From Pseudomonas sp. TH41 (GTDB lineage Bacteria; Pseudomonadota; Gammaproteobacteria; Pseudomonadales; Pseudomonadaceae): DNA of 64,000 nucleotides. Made by a program: the position numbers and the translations under genes. Below the pieces are notes generated by a model. The model was not told the DNA's origin and ran no database searches. It worked only from the letters and a program-made list of their open reading frames with translations. The stretch is from the NCBI RefSeq assembly GCF_016650695.1, contig NZ_JAEKFH010000003.1:826001-890000 (forward strand). The letters are read 5' to 3'. Positions 17,985-26,711 of this stretch are shown here, in pieces (positions within the stretch are counted from its first letter, which is position 1; each line of letters begins with the position of its first letter).

Positions 17985-19282
17985 TGATTCAACGCTCCTT
18001 GCGGTACGTACTGGCCACACTGGTAGTGCTGGCCCTGATTCTCGGTGGCGGGTACTGGTACCTGAAACGTCCGGCACCGGCACCGACGCTCGAATTGCTG
18101 ACACCGGTCGATGGCGCCGTCATGACCCGCGTAATTCCCGGTACCACGCCGAAGGCCCAAGTGCTGGTAGCGGTCAATGAAGACCAGAAGCTCAGCGACC
18201 AACAACTGATGACCCTGAGCCGCTCCGCCTCGGCGCAGATTGTTCAAGTGATTCTGCCCAAAGAATGCCTGCTGCAAAGTCGTGCGCTGCAATCGGCCCT
18301 GCGAGAACTCAAAGGCCCGGCCACCCTGGTCAGTGGCATCGGCCCTGGTGCCGTGCTGGCGTGGCGCTGGTTGTCCGAGCAGAAGAACGACAAGGCCCAG
18401 GCCGTTTCCGTCGATCTGGCGCTGGAAAAACCCGGCTGCACCCACCTGCTGCCGAAAAGCGCCGCCCACGGGCATTGGCTGGTGGCCTGGAACGACAACC
18501 CGGACGACGCCAGCGCGGGCTTCGTGCGAGACCAACCCAACGCCGAAACCAGCATCAGCGACTACGACATCAACTTGCCGCAGGTGCTGAACAACGAACT
18601 GCGCAAGATCCTCGTCGGCGGCGACAAAGCCGCTGGCGGCCTGCAGATTCCGGTGGTCGAAGTCCCGGCCGGCCAGGCCAAGGACACCGTCACCCTGTTC
18701 CTGTCCGGTGATGGCGGCTGGCGCGACCTGGATCGCGACGTCGCGGGCGAGATGGCGAAGATCGGCTACCCGGTCGTCGGGATCGACACCCTGCGCTACT
18801 ACTGGCAACACAAGAGCCCGGAGCAAAGCGCCCTGGACCTCGCCGAACTGATGCAGCACTACCGGCAGAAATGGGGCACCAAGCGCTTCATCCTGACCGG
18901 CTACTCCTTCGGCGCCGACGTCCTCCCGGCGATCTACAACCGGCTGGCCGAGTCGGAACAACAGCGCGTCGATGCAATCATCCTGTTGGCCTTCGCCCGC
19001 ACCGGCAGCTTCGAAATCGAAGTCGAAGGCTGGCTCGGCAACGCCGGTAAAGAAGCCGCCACCGGCCCGGAAATGGCCAAGCTGCCGCCCGAGAAAGTGG
19101 TGTGCATCTACGGTGAAGAAGAAGTCGATGAAAGCGGCTGCACCGACAAGACCGCGGTAGGCGAAGCGATGAAACTGCCTGGCGGCCATCACTTCGACGA
19201 AAACTACCCGGCGCTGGCCCAGCGTCTGGTGGACATCATCGTCAAACGGCAAGCCAAGGATGAGGCGACGGCTCAGGAGTGA
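17984..19282 (+). CDS. VirJ/AcvB-like periplasmic serine hydrolase, probable alanyl-phosphatidylglycerol hydrolase
   Basis: A 432-residue alpha/beta hydrolase. An N-terminal membrane anchor or signal (RYVLATLVVLALILGGGYWY) leads to a periplasmic body. TLFLSGDGGWRDLDRDVAG is the usual VirJ core start, GYSFGADVLP (about residue 306) holds the nucleophilic Ser of the GxSxG elbow, and GGHHFDENY supplies the probable catalytic His. It overlaps the mprF stop by one base (TGATG). In P. aeruginosa the equivalent pair PA0919-PA0920 is known: PA0919 hydrolyses alanyl-phosphatidylglycerol made by PA0920. The same synthesis/removal pair is inferred here. Confidence 0.85.
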   Translation: MIQRSLRYVLATLVVLALILGGGYWYLKRPAPAPTLELLTPVDGAVMTRVIPGTTPKAQVLVAVNEDQKLSDQQLMTLSRSASAQIVQVILPKECLLQSRALQSALRELKGPATLVSGIGPGAVLAWRWLSEQKNDKAQAVSVDLALEKPGCTHLLPKSAAHGHWLVAWNDNPDDASAGFVRDQPNAETSISDYDINLPQVLNNELRKILVGGDKAAGGLQIPVVEVPAGQAKDTVTLFLSGDGGWRDLDRDVAGEMAKIGYPVVGIDTLRYYWQHKSPEQSALDLAELMQHYRQKWGTKRFILTGYSFGADVLPAIYNRLAESEQQRVDAIILLAFARTGSFEIEVEGWLGNAGKEAATGPEMAKLPPEKVVCIYGEEEVDESGCTDKTAVGEAMKLPGGHHFDENYPALAQRLVDIIVKRQAKDEATAQE

Positions 19283-19305
19283 TCTGAACCCCGCCGAACA
19301 AAAAA

Positions 19306-19339
19306 AGCCCTCGCTGCCTCACGGTAGCGGGGGCTTTTT
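19306..19339 (+). terminator. Rho-independent terminator after the mprF operon
   Basis: A 13-bp stem (AGCCC...GGGCT, inner TCGCTGCC/GGTAGCGG with two wobble pairs) is followed by T5, 23 bases after the stop. Confidence 0.9.
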
Positions 19340-19365
19340 CATTCCAACTGACATCACAGATCCAC

Positions 19366-19465
19366 TGTAGGAGCGAGCTTGCTCGCGAAAAACCTGAGAA
19401 CTCCTCGGGGTATCAAGCTAACCGCGTTATCGTTGACGATCATCGCGAGCAAGCTCGCTCCTACA
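19366..19465. repeat. Paired REP palindrome (GTAGGAGCGAGCTTGCTCGC type)
   Basis: An inverted REP pair with a 50-base spacer. With the pair at 20748-20847 it brackets the antitoxin/C4/DUF3077 islet. Confidence 0.9.
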
Positions 19466-19496
19466 GGTATGCCCTTTGGCCTCAAGGGTTTTGTCG

Positions 19497-19616
19497 TTAG
19501 AGCCGACGCTCTGTCGCGTCGTAGACCTCTTCGTCACGAATGCGATTCGCCGCCACAGCTCCCAATAGATCCAGATCCTTCTGAACCTCCGGATGATAGA
19601 TCACGCCCCAAACCAT
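19497..19616 (-). pseudogene. RelE/ParE-type toxin with internal deletion
   Basis: Right after the antitoxin stop, a ribosome site AGGAG and ATG start a 39-codon frame. It reads MVWGVIYHPEVQKDLDLLG, the usual N-terminal strand and helix of a RelE-family toxin, as far as NRIRD. It then passes directly to DEEVYDATERRL and a stop, which looks like the last helix of the same family (typically ...RRDDEVYRAA...). About 45-50 central residues that carry the RNase or gyrase-acting core are missing, while start, frame and stop remain. I read it as an inactivated toxin left by an in-frame deletion, or possibly a short remnant that still binds the antitoxin. Confidence 0.7.
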
Positions 19617-19627
19617 CCACAGCTCCT

Positions 19628-19918
19628 TTAGTCTTTCCTGGCGTACCGTGCCCGCATATCGTCATGGCTGACTGCCTTGGTCTCATCAAAACCGGTCAGG
19701 CGTTCCCGAGCGGCTACTTCAATCCGAAGGTCATCCAGCTCGTCGAGCATTTCCTGATACGCATCGACATTGATAATTACCGCAGCCGGTTGATTGTCTT
19801 TGAAGATAACCAGGCGCTCAGTGGTGCGACTGGAAATCTCCTTGAGCCTCGCGCTGAAGCCCCTGACCATGGCAGTCACCGATATGGCTTGGTCAGCACG
19901 CTCTAATAATGCCGTCAT
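19628..19918 (-). CDS. Type II antitoxin, Phd/YefM family
   Basis: A 96-residue protein with the Phd/YefM N-terminal DNA-binding fold: SVTAMVRGFSARLKEISSRT, then TERLVIFKDNQPAAVIINVDAYQEMLDEL. A charged, probably disordered C-terminus (RLTGFDETKAVSHDDMRARY) would wrap a toxin. The ATG at 19918 is preferred because GAGAGGTGAG stands just upstream. The toxin frame begins 11 bases after its stop but is internally deleted, so this antitoxin may be an orphan, kept perhaps as an autorepressor or against a homologous toxin elsewhere. Confidence 0.82.
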   Translation of the reverse strand: MTALLERADQAISVTAMVRGFSARLKEISSRTTERLVIFKDNQPAAVIINVDAYQEMLDELDDLRIEVAARERLTGFDETKAVSHDDMRARYARKD

Positions 19919-20180
19919 ACTCACCTCTCTACCTACTCGTGCAAATTTGAACACACTGTTCTACGCAGAGTATTGCGTCGAATTCGACATACCGCAAACT
20001 GTAGAAAACGCGAGTCTCCTTCCAGCGATCGTAAAATTGCTCGCCGCGTTTACTTTCGTTTACCAAAGGTGTCGCAATATCGGATGACGCCCACAGACCT
20101 TGTAGGCAAACTCCGAATCGTGCTTTTTGGGCACTTTGATGCCTTGTTGCGCTTTTCTTCGACGGGATACTCTCCGGACG
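19919..20180. other. Intergenic stretch with no confident gene
   Basis: No convincing coding frame is visible between the antitoxin start and the C4-like module, and composition is more A+T-rich than in the neighbouring core genes. The antitoxin promoter must lie near 19930-20000. A weak -35/-10 pair (TTGTTG at 20144, GATACT at 20166) could start the C4/DUF3077 transcript; this is only a guess. Confidence 0.3.
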
Positions 20181-20215
20181 TCGCTGACCATTCAGCGATC
20201 GGGTGTGGTAACCCG
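20181..20215 (+). promoter_or_regulatory. Upstream target hairpins (a1) of the C4-like module
   Basis: Two adjacent perfect hairpins: TCGCTGA-CCAT-TCAGCGA (20181-20198) and CGGGT-GTGGTA-ACCCG (20200-20215). The second shows GTGGTA in its loop, the same sequence shown by the hairpin at 20361-20380 and complementary to TTTACCAC inside the C4-like core. Confidence 0.6.
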
Positions 20216-20282
20216 GCGAGTAAAGGCGCAACAGCTTCCCTTCACGAATGCAGTCGGATGTATGGCTGTGATTCTGTGTTAT

Positions 20283-20357
20283 GGCGGCTGTGCGTGGGAC
20301 GCTTTCGGGCGTGCCGGTCTCCTTGGCTCCCGGTTTACCACCCTGCGCACAGCTGCC
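20283..20357 (+). ncRNA. C4-like antisense RNA upstream of the DUF3077 gene
   Basis: A 75-base structured RNA candidate. The outer stem GGCGGCTGTGCG/CGCACAGCTGCC has 12 bp including one G-U pair. Inside are a hairpin ACGC-TTTCGG-GCGT (20299-20312) and a second one, CCGG (20314-20317)/CCGG (20330-20333), whose loop shows CTCCTTG. A single-stranded TTTACCACCC (20334-20343) follows. CTCCTTG is the exact complement of CAAGGAG (20397-20403), the Shine-Dalgarno of the next gene. TTACCAC is the complement of GTGGTAA in the hairpin just before it. This a'/b' arrangement matches what is known of C4 RNA of phages P1/P7, which is cut from its own transcript and blocks translation of the downstream gene. 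The match to C4 is by architecture, not by a search. Confidence 0.65.
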
Positions 20358-20360
20358 TCC

Positions 20361-20403
20361 CATTCGTGTGGTAACGAATGCAGCAGCTCCCTATGTCAAG
20401 GAG
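20361..20403 (+). promoter_or_regulatory. Downstream target site (a2 hairpin plus ribosome-binding site)
   Basis: A perfect hairpin CATTCG-TGTGGTAA-CGAATG (20361-20380) stands 17 bases before AAGGAG (20398-20403), the ribosome site of the DUF3077 gene. Both the loop and the ribosome site have exact complements in the C4-like core, so pairing would close the start region. Confidence 0.6.
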
Positions 20404-20410
20404 CAAGACT

Positions 20411-20716
20411 ATGAACAAAACAAATCCGCCCGAAACGTCAGAACTGAAAACCATCGGCCTCACCCCTCTCATCTACTGCTCAAACCAACCGCTGTTCCAT
20501 GTCACCCGAGACGTTCCCCTCGGCGATGCGTTAGCCATGGCTTCTGATTTTCTGTTCCTTGCCAAAGAACTGACCAGAGATGCTGCCTTTAACCGTGATA
20601 CCGACCGACATATCTGGGCCGCGCATTATCTGACGGCGATGAGCAAGGCAGTGGTAGATGATGTGGTTAAGGTGCTCGAGCGACCTGCTCGGACTACGAC
20701 TGAATCTAAAAACTAA
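20411..20716 (+). CDS. DUF3077 domain protein
   Basis: A 101-residue soluble protein with the DUF3077 pattern seen in many pseudomonads: a short polar head, LFHVTRDVPLGDALAMASDFLF, then LAKELTRDAAF and WAAHYLTAMSKAVVDDVVKVLE, so two or three helices. No function is established for the family as far as I know. The ATG at 20411 has AAGGAG seven bases upstream and is preferred to the earlier in-frame start at 20378, which would lie inside the regulatory hairpin. Expression is probably limited by the C4-like RNA in front of it. A REP pair follows. Confidence 0.8.
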   Translation: MNKTNPPETSELKTIGLTPLIYCSNQPLFHVTRDVPLGDALAMASDFLFLAKELTRDAAFNRDTDRHIWAAHYLTAMSKAVVDDVVKVLERPARTTTESKN

Positions 20717-20747
20717 CGGCTTGAGTGCAGCGGGCACCGAATTCCCC

Positions 20748-20847
20748 TGTAGGAGCGAGCTTGCTCGCGAGAAACCCAAAGGCGCCGCGGGTTTGCCGGT
20801 TTCACGCGTTATCGTTCACGACCTTCGCGAGCAAGCTCGCTCCTACA
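20748..20847. repeat. Paired REP palindrome (GTAGGAGCGAGCTTGCTCGC type)
   Basis: An inverted REP pair between the DUF3077 gene and the kup terminator; it forms the right border of the islet. Confidence 0.9.
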
Positions 20848-20877
20848 GTATTCTCGTCAGTTCGGAGCATCAGACAC

Positions 20878-20919
20878 AAAAAAGCCCCCGCTGCCTTCAT
20901 GGCAAACGGGGGCTTTTTG
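20878..20919 (-). terminator. Bidirectional terminator after kup
   Basis: An AGCCCCCG/CGGGGGCT stem with inner TGCC/GGCA, flanked by an A-run and a T-run. It ends kup on the minus strand and could also stop transcripts from the DUF3077 side. Confidence 0.9.
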
Positions 20920-20926
20920 ATGGGGC

Positions 20927-22828
20927 TTACATCTCTACTTGTGTACCCAGCTCAATCACCCGGTTCAGCGGCAGATTGAAGAAACGCAGGTTGCCGTTGG
21001 CGTTCTGCAACATGAAGGCGAACAGCCCCTCACGCCAGCGAGCCATGCCTTCTAGCTTGGAGGCGATCACCGTCTCGCGACTGAGGAAGTAGGTGGTGCG
21101 CATCGGACTGAAATCCAGGTCATCCAGATGACACAGCTTCAACGCCTGCGGTACGTCTGGTTCGTCGACGAAGCCGAAGTGCAGGATCACCCGGAAGAAA
21201 CCTTCGCCGTAGGAATCGACCTCGAAGCGCCGGGATGCAGGTACTCGCGGAATGTCTTCGTACACCACCGTCAGCAGTACCACTTGCTCGTGCAGCACCT
21301 GGTTATGCAGCAGGTTGTGCAACAGCGCATGCGGCACGGCGTCCGGGCGTGCGGTCAGGAACACTGCAGTGCCCTGGACGCGATGCGGTGGTTGCACGGC
21401 GATGCTGCTGATGAAGATCGGCAGTGGCAATCCACCCTCATCGAGACGCTCGACCAGCAATTGCTTGCCGCGTTTCCAAGTGGTCATCAGCACAAACAGC
21501 GCGATACCGGCGATCACCGGGAATGCCCCGCCCTGCACGATTTTCGGCACGTTGGCGGCGAAGTACAGACCGTCCACCAACAGGAAACCGATCAATAGCG
21601 GCACAGCGAGGAACGGAGGCCATTTCCACAGCAGCAGTATCACCGCCGACACCAGGATGGTGGTCATCAGCATGGTCCCGGTCACGGCCACACCATAAGC
21701 CGAGGCCAGCGCACCGGAAGATTCGAAACCCAGCACCAGCAAAATCACGCCGACCATCAGCGCCCAGTTCACTGCGCCGATGTAGATCTGGCCTTGTTCG
21801 GCGCTGGAGGTGTGGCGAATGTGCATGCGCGGAATATAACCGAGCTGAATCGCCTGACGGGTCAGGGAGAACGCACCGGAAATCACCGCCTGAGAAGCAA
21901 TCACCGTGGCCAGGGTCGACAAGCCCACCAATGGAATCAGCGCCCAGCTCGGAGCCAACAGATAGAACGGGTTGCGAGCAGCTTCTGGATCACCGAGCAG
22001 CAGCGCACCCTGGCCGAAGTAATTGAGCACCAGCGCCGGCAGTACAAGAATGAACCATGCGCGGGCAATCGGCTTGCGACCGAAATGGCCCATATCGGCG
22101 TACAGCGCTTCGGCACCGGTCAGTGCCAGTACTACCGCGCCGAGGATGGCCACGCCCATGCCCGGATGAGTGACGAAGAAGCGTACGCCCCAGACCGGGT
22201 TCATCGCTTGCAACACTTCAGGGTGCTGCATGATGCCGTAGACACCCAGCGCGCCCAGCACCAGAAACCAGGTCACCATGATCGGTCCAAACAGAATGCC
22301 GATCCGCGCGGTGCCGTGGCTCTGAATCAGGAACAGCGCCACCAGCACGATCAGCGAGAGCGGCACCACCCAATGGTCGATGCCATTGAATGCCAGCCCC
22401 AAGCCCTCAATCGCCGAGAGTACGGAGATCGCCGGGGTAATCATGCTGTCGCCGTAGAACAGCGCCGCGCCGATCAGCCCGCAAACCACCAGAAAGCCAC
22501 GCAACTTCGGATGCCCCGCCGCCGCTCGCCGGGCCAGTGCAGTCAAGGCCATGATCCCGCCTTCGCCCTGGTTATCGGCGCGCAGGACAAACATCATGTA
22601 CTTGATCGAGACAACCCAGATCAGCGACCAGAAGATCAGCGCCAGGATTCCCAACACGCCGTCATGATTGACCGGTACGCCATAGCCACCGGAAAACACT
22701 TCTTTGAGGGTGTACAACGGGCTCGTGCCGATGTCGCCATAAACCACCCCGACCGCCGCGACCAGCATGCCTATCGGCTTCGCCACCGAATGACCGGCAC
22801 CCGCCGCCTGACTACTTGCCTGACCCAT
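20927..22828 (-). CDS. kup: Kup-type potassium/proton symporter
   Basis: This 633-residue inner-membrane protein has about twelve hydrophobic helices in the first two thirds and a soluble C-terminal domain. The family signature at the first helix, [17 protein letters not shown] (about residue 26), and the next block [11 protein letters not shown] are exact Kup/HAK/KT features. It takes up K+ with protons and matters mainly at low pH or low K+. It stands alone, with its own terminator, divergent from rimO. Confidence 0.96.
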   Translation of the reverse strand: MGQASSQAAGAGHSVAKPIGMLVAAVGVVYGDIGTSPLYTLKEVFSGGYGVPVNHDGVLGILALIFWSLIWVVSIKYMMFVLRADNQGEGGIMALTALARRAAAGHPKLRGFLVVCGLIGAALFYGDSMITPAISVLSAIEGLGLAFNGIDHWVVPLSLIVLVALFLIQSHGTARIGILFGPIMVTWFLVLGALGVYGIMQHPEVLQAMNPVWGVRFFVTHPGMGVAILGAVVLALTGAEALYADMGHFGRKPIARAWFILVLPALVLNYFGQGALLLGDPEAARNPFYLLAPSWALIPLVGLSTLATVIASQAVISGAFSLTRQAIQLGYIPRMHIRHTSSAEQGQIYIGAVNWALMVGVILLVLGFESSGALASAYGVAVTGTMLMTTILVSAVILLLWKWPPFLAVPLLIGFLLVDGLYFAANVPKIVQGGAFPVIAGIALFVLMTTWKRGKQLLVERLDEGGLPLPIFISSIAVQPPHRVQGTAVFLTARPDAVPHALLHNLLHNQVLHEQVVLLTVVYEDIPRVPASRRFEVDSYGEGFFRVILHFGFVDEPDVPQALKLCHLDDLDFSPMRTTYFLSRETVIASKLEGMARWREGLFAFMLQNANGNLRFFNLPLNRVIELGTQVEM

Positions 22829-23117
22829 CCACCACTCCTACTACCCAGACCGGACTTCTTTGGAAGAAGCACTATGCTTTGCCGTGCAGCATGCGCTGTT
22901 TTACTTATGGTTACAGACGTTTTATTGACTGTAAAAATTCGGTAAAGCGTAACGGCGCGAAGCATAGCGCAGCACTCGTCGTATTTCCCTGCATAAAGCT
23001 GGTCAAGTGAACGACTCATCGCTAGAATTGCGCACTTTTTGATCAGAGGCGCGACAAAGCGCCCGTTTGTCGCCTTGCCGACTTCGGCTGGAGGCGTCAC
23101 AAATACCGAGGTTAGAC

Positions 23118-24455
<1,338 letters not shown>

Positions 24456-24472
24456 ACGCAAAAAATACGAAA

Positions 24473-24507
24473 AGCCCCGCTCTCTTGACGAGATGCGGGG
24501 CTTTTTT
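24473..24507 (+). terminator. Terminator after rimO
   Basis: An AGCCCCGC/GCGGGGCT stem is followed by six T, 18 bases after the stop. Confidence 0.9.
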
Positions 24508-24567
24508 ACGTCTATCGTTTTGGGTACGAAAGGACTCTCATCATCCAGGCTAAAGAGGCAGGCGGGC

Positions 24568-25041
24568 ATGCGCCAACATTCGGTCATCCATACACCGAAA
24601 CACAGCGACTACGAAGAACTCACCCGGGTTTGGGAAGCATCGGTGCGCGCCACCCATGACTTTCTGCCCGACAGCTACATCGAACTGCTGAAGAACCTGG
24701 TGCTGACCCGCTACCTTGATGCAGTGATGTTGATCTGTACCAAAGACCCGCGCCAGCGCATTACCGGGTTTGCCGGCGTCGCGTCGGGCAAGATCGAAAT
24801 GCTCTTCATTGACCCGGCCCACCGTGGCCAGGGCTTGGGCAAACAGCTGCTGCGTTATGCCCTGGAGCACTTGAACGCCGATGAGCTGGACGTCAACGAA
24901 CAAAACCCCCAAGCCCTGGGTTTCTACTTCAAACAGGGCTTCGAGGTGATCGGCCGCTCCGAGCATGACGGCATGGGTCAGCCTTATCCGCTGTTGCACA
25001 TGCGTTTGCGCCAGACGCAACAATTGACGCGCAATGGCTGA
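24568..25041 (+). CDS. GNAT family N-acetyltransferase, YjaB-like
   Basis: This 157-residue GCN5-related acetyltransferase keeps motif A, the acetyl-CoA loop, as PAHRGQGLGKQLLRYAL (about residues 89-105). The LDVNEQNPQALGFYFKQGFEVIGRS segment and the ending GQPYPLLHMRL closely resemble E. coli YjaB. The acceptor is unknown. The ATG at 24568 follows AGAGG; earlier in-frame codons overlap the rimO terminator region. A REP-like pair follows. Confidence 0.85.
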   Translation: MRQHSVIHTPKHSDYEELTRVWEASVRATHDFLPDSYIELLKNLVLTRYLDAVMLICTKDPRQRITGFAGVASGKIEMLFIDPAHRGQGLGKQLLRYALEHLNADELDVNEQNPQALGFYFKQGFEVIGRSEHDGMGQPYPLLHMRLRQTQQLTRNG

Positions 25042-25054
25042 CACGCCATGGAAA

Positions 25055-25154
25055 TGTAGGAGCTGGCTTGCCAGCGATGGTGGTGAACGATAACGCGTTG
25101 TTTCAGGATAAACGCGGCGCTCTTGAATCCATCGCAGGCAAGCCAGCTCCTACA
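25055..25154. repeat. Paired palindromic repeat, third type (GTAGGAGCTGGCTTGCCAGC)
   Basis: An inverted pair of a third repeat family: GTAGGAGCTGGCTTGCCAGC ... and its near-complement. It shares the GTAGGAGC head with the other two families but differs in the palindrome core. Confidence 0.85.
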
Positions 25155-25238
25155 AAAAAGCTCTACGCGCAAATGGAGCCGGGATTAACCGGCGCCAGGC
25201 AGGTACAATGCCCACCCCTTTTTTGTTACGGCCCTGTC

Positions 25239-25949
25239 ATGACTGACCCGATTCGTCTCTCCAAACGCCTCATCGAACTCGTCGGCTGTTCCCGTCGGGA
25301 GGCTGAGCTGTTCATCGAGGGCGGCTGGGTCACCGTGGACGGTGAAGTCATCGACGAGCCGCAGTTCAAGGTCGACGCCCAGAAAGTCGAGCTCGATCCT
25401 GAAGCCAAGGCCACCGCGCCAGAGCCGGTGACCATTCTGCTGAACGTGCCAGTAGGCATGGACGCGGAAACGGCGATGGCGACTATCAGCGCCGAAACCC
25501 TGAGCGAAGAGCACCGCTTCAGCAAACGTCCGCTCAAGGGGCACTTCCTGCGGCTGACCGCCAGCACTGACCTGCAGGCCAACGCCAGCGGTTTGCTGGT
25601 GTTTACCCAGGACTGGAAGATCCTGCGCAAACTCACCGCCGATTCCGCCAAGATCGAGCAAGAGTACGTGGTCGAGGTTGAAGGCGAGATGGTCGCTCAC
25701 GGCCTTAATCGCCTGAACCATGGCCTGACCTACAAGGGCAAGGAACTGCCGCCGGTCAAAGCCAGCTGGCAGAACGAAAACCGTCTGCGCTTTGCGATGA
25801 AGAACCCACAGCCGGGCGTGATTGCCCTGTTCTGCCAGGCCGTCGGCCTGAAGGTCGTCGCTATCCGCCGCATCCGTATTGGCGGCGTGTCCATTGGCAA
25901 GGTGCCGTTGGGGCAATGGCGCTACCTGTCCGGCAAAGAGAAGTTCTAA
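25239..25949 (+). CDS. RsuA/RluB/RluF-like pseudouridine synthase homologue with degenerate active site
   Basis: A 236-residue protein with an N-terminal S4 RNA-binding domain (LSKRLIELVGCSRREAELFI, about 5-24) and a pseudouridine-synthase-like domain ending in KVPLGQWRYL, as in RluF (...PLGEWRDL). Ungapped, the catalytic block GRLD-x2-(S/T)-x-GL is represented by TDLQANASGLLVFTQD, placing Gln where the essential Asp should be. The second block, usually R-Q-[IV]-[RK]-R-M, reads VIALFCQ. It may bind rRNA without making pseudouridine. The start at 25239 fits the S4 domain; ribosome-site similarity is weak. Confidence 0.75.
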   Translation: MTDPIRLSKRLIELVGCSRREAELFIEGGWVTVDGEVIDEPQFKVDAQKVELDPEAKATAPEPVTILLNVPVGMDAETAMATISAETLSEEHRFSKRPLKGHFLRLTASTDLQANASGLLVFTQDWKILRKLTADSAKIEQEYVVEVEGEMVAHGLNRLNHGLTYKGKELPPVKASWQNENRLRFAMKNPQPGVIALFCQAVGLKVVAIRRIRIGGVSIGKVPLGQWRYLSGKEKF

Positions 25950-26024
25950 GACTTCTTACGCCGCCCTACATTTCGGCGTCGCTGCTTATGCGGCGCCCAC
26001 TGCTGAATATCAGGATTGCACACC

Positions 26025-26495
26025 ATGATTCATAACGACGTACTGCGCAGCGTGCGCTACATGCTCGACATCAGCGACAAGAAAGTCATCGAGCTCATCA
26101 AGCTCGGCGGCATGGACGTGACCCCGGAAGACCTGCTGACGTACCTCGACAAGAAAGAGGAAGACGAGGAAGGCTTCGTACGCTGCCCGGATGAAGTCAT
26201 GGCGCACTTCCTCGATGGCCTGGTGATCTTCAAGCGCGGCAAGGACGAAAGCCGTCCGCCGCAGCCGATCGAAACACCGGTCACCAACAACATCATTCTG
26301 AAGAAGCTGCGCGTTGCTTTCGAACTGAAAGAAGACGACATGCACGCCATCCTCAAGGCCGCCGAGTTCCCGGTGTCCAAGCCTGAGCTGAGCGCGCTGT
26401 TCCGCAAGTTCGGCCACACCAACTACCGCACTTGCGGCGACCAGTTGCTGCGCAACTTCCTCAAGGGCCTGACCCTGCGCGTTCGCCCGCAGTAA
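26025..26495 (+). CDS. DUF1456 (YehS-like) protein
   Basis: This 156-residue protein is made of two similar halves, each beginning with a helix of the type NDVLRSVRYMLDISDKKVIELIKLGG or NNIILKKLRVAFELKEDDMHAILK, the repeat that defines DUF1456/YehS. Its role is unknown; the all-helical repeat suggests a protein- or RNA-binding adaptor. The ATG at 26025 has CAGGA nine bases upstream. It follows the pseudouridine-synthase homologue by 75 bases in the same direction. Confidence 0.85.
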   Translation: MIHNDVLRSVRYMLDISDKKVIELIKLGGMDVTPEDLLTYLDKKEEDEEGFVRCPDEVMAHFLDGLVIFKRGKDESRPPQPIETPVTNNIILKKLRVAFELKEDDMHAILKAAEFPVSKPELSALFRKFGHTNYRTCGDQLLRNFLKGLTLRVRPQ

Positions 26496-26506
26496 TCGCT
26501 GTGGCC

Positions 26507-26595
26507 CCTGTAGGAGCTGCCGCAGGCTGCGATCTTTTGACTTTGTTTTTTAAGATCCAGATCAAAAGATCGCAGCCTGCGGCAGCTCCTACAGG
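26507..26595. repeat. Paired palindromic repeat (GGAGCTGCCGCAGGCTGCGATC type)
   Basis: An inverted pair of the second repeat family, in the GCCGCAGGC sub-type, with an A+T-rich spacer; it follows the DUF1456 gene. Confidence 0.9.
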
Positions 26596-26711
26596 GGGCG
26601 GTGGCGATTCAGGGCTTAGCTGTATGGCCTCCCATTCCTCGCAAAAATAGTGGCTCCGCTTCCAGCGGCTGACGACTAGGGTGTATTGAACCTTAGTCCT
26701 CAGGAGTCGCC

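Noticed and set aside
19929..20363. A 144-residue minus-strand frame across the C4-like region
   Set aside because: It runs antisense through the structured RNA and its hairpins, has no ribosome site or recognisable domain, and its length is explained by chance in this stretch.
19366..20847. The islet between two REP pairs as a composite mobile element
   Set aside because: REP pairs flank many core genes here in the same way, no target duplication was found around this segment, and no transposase is present, so shared borders are not evidence of mobility.
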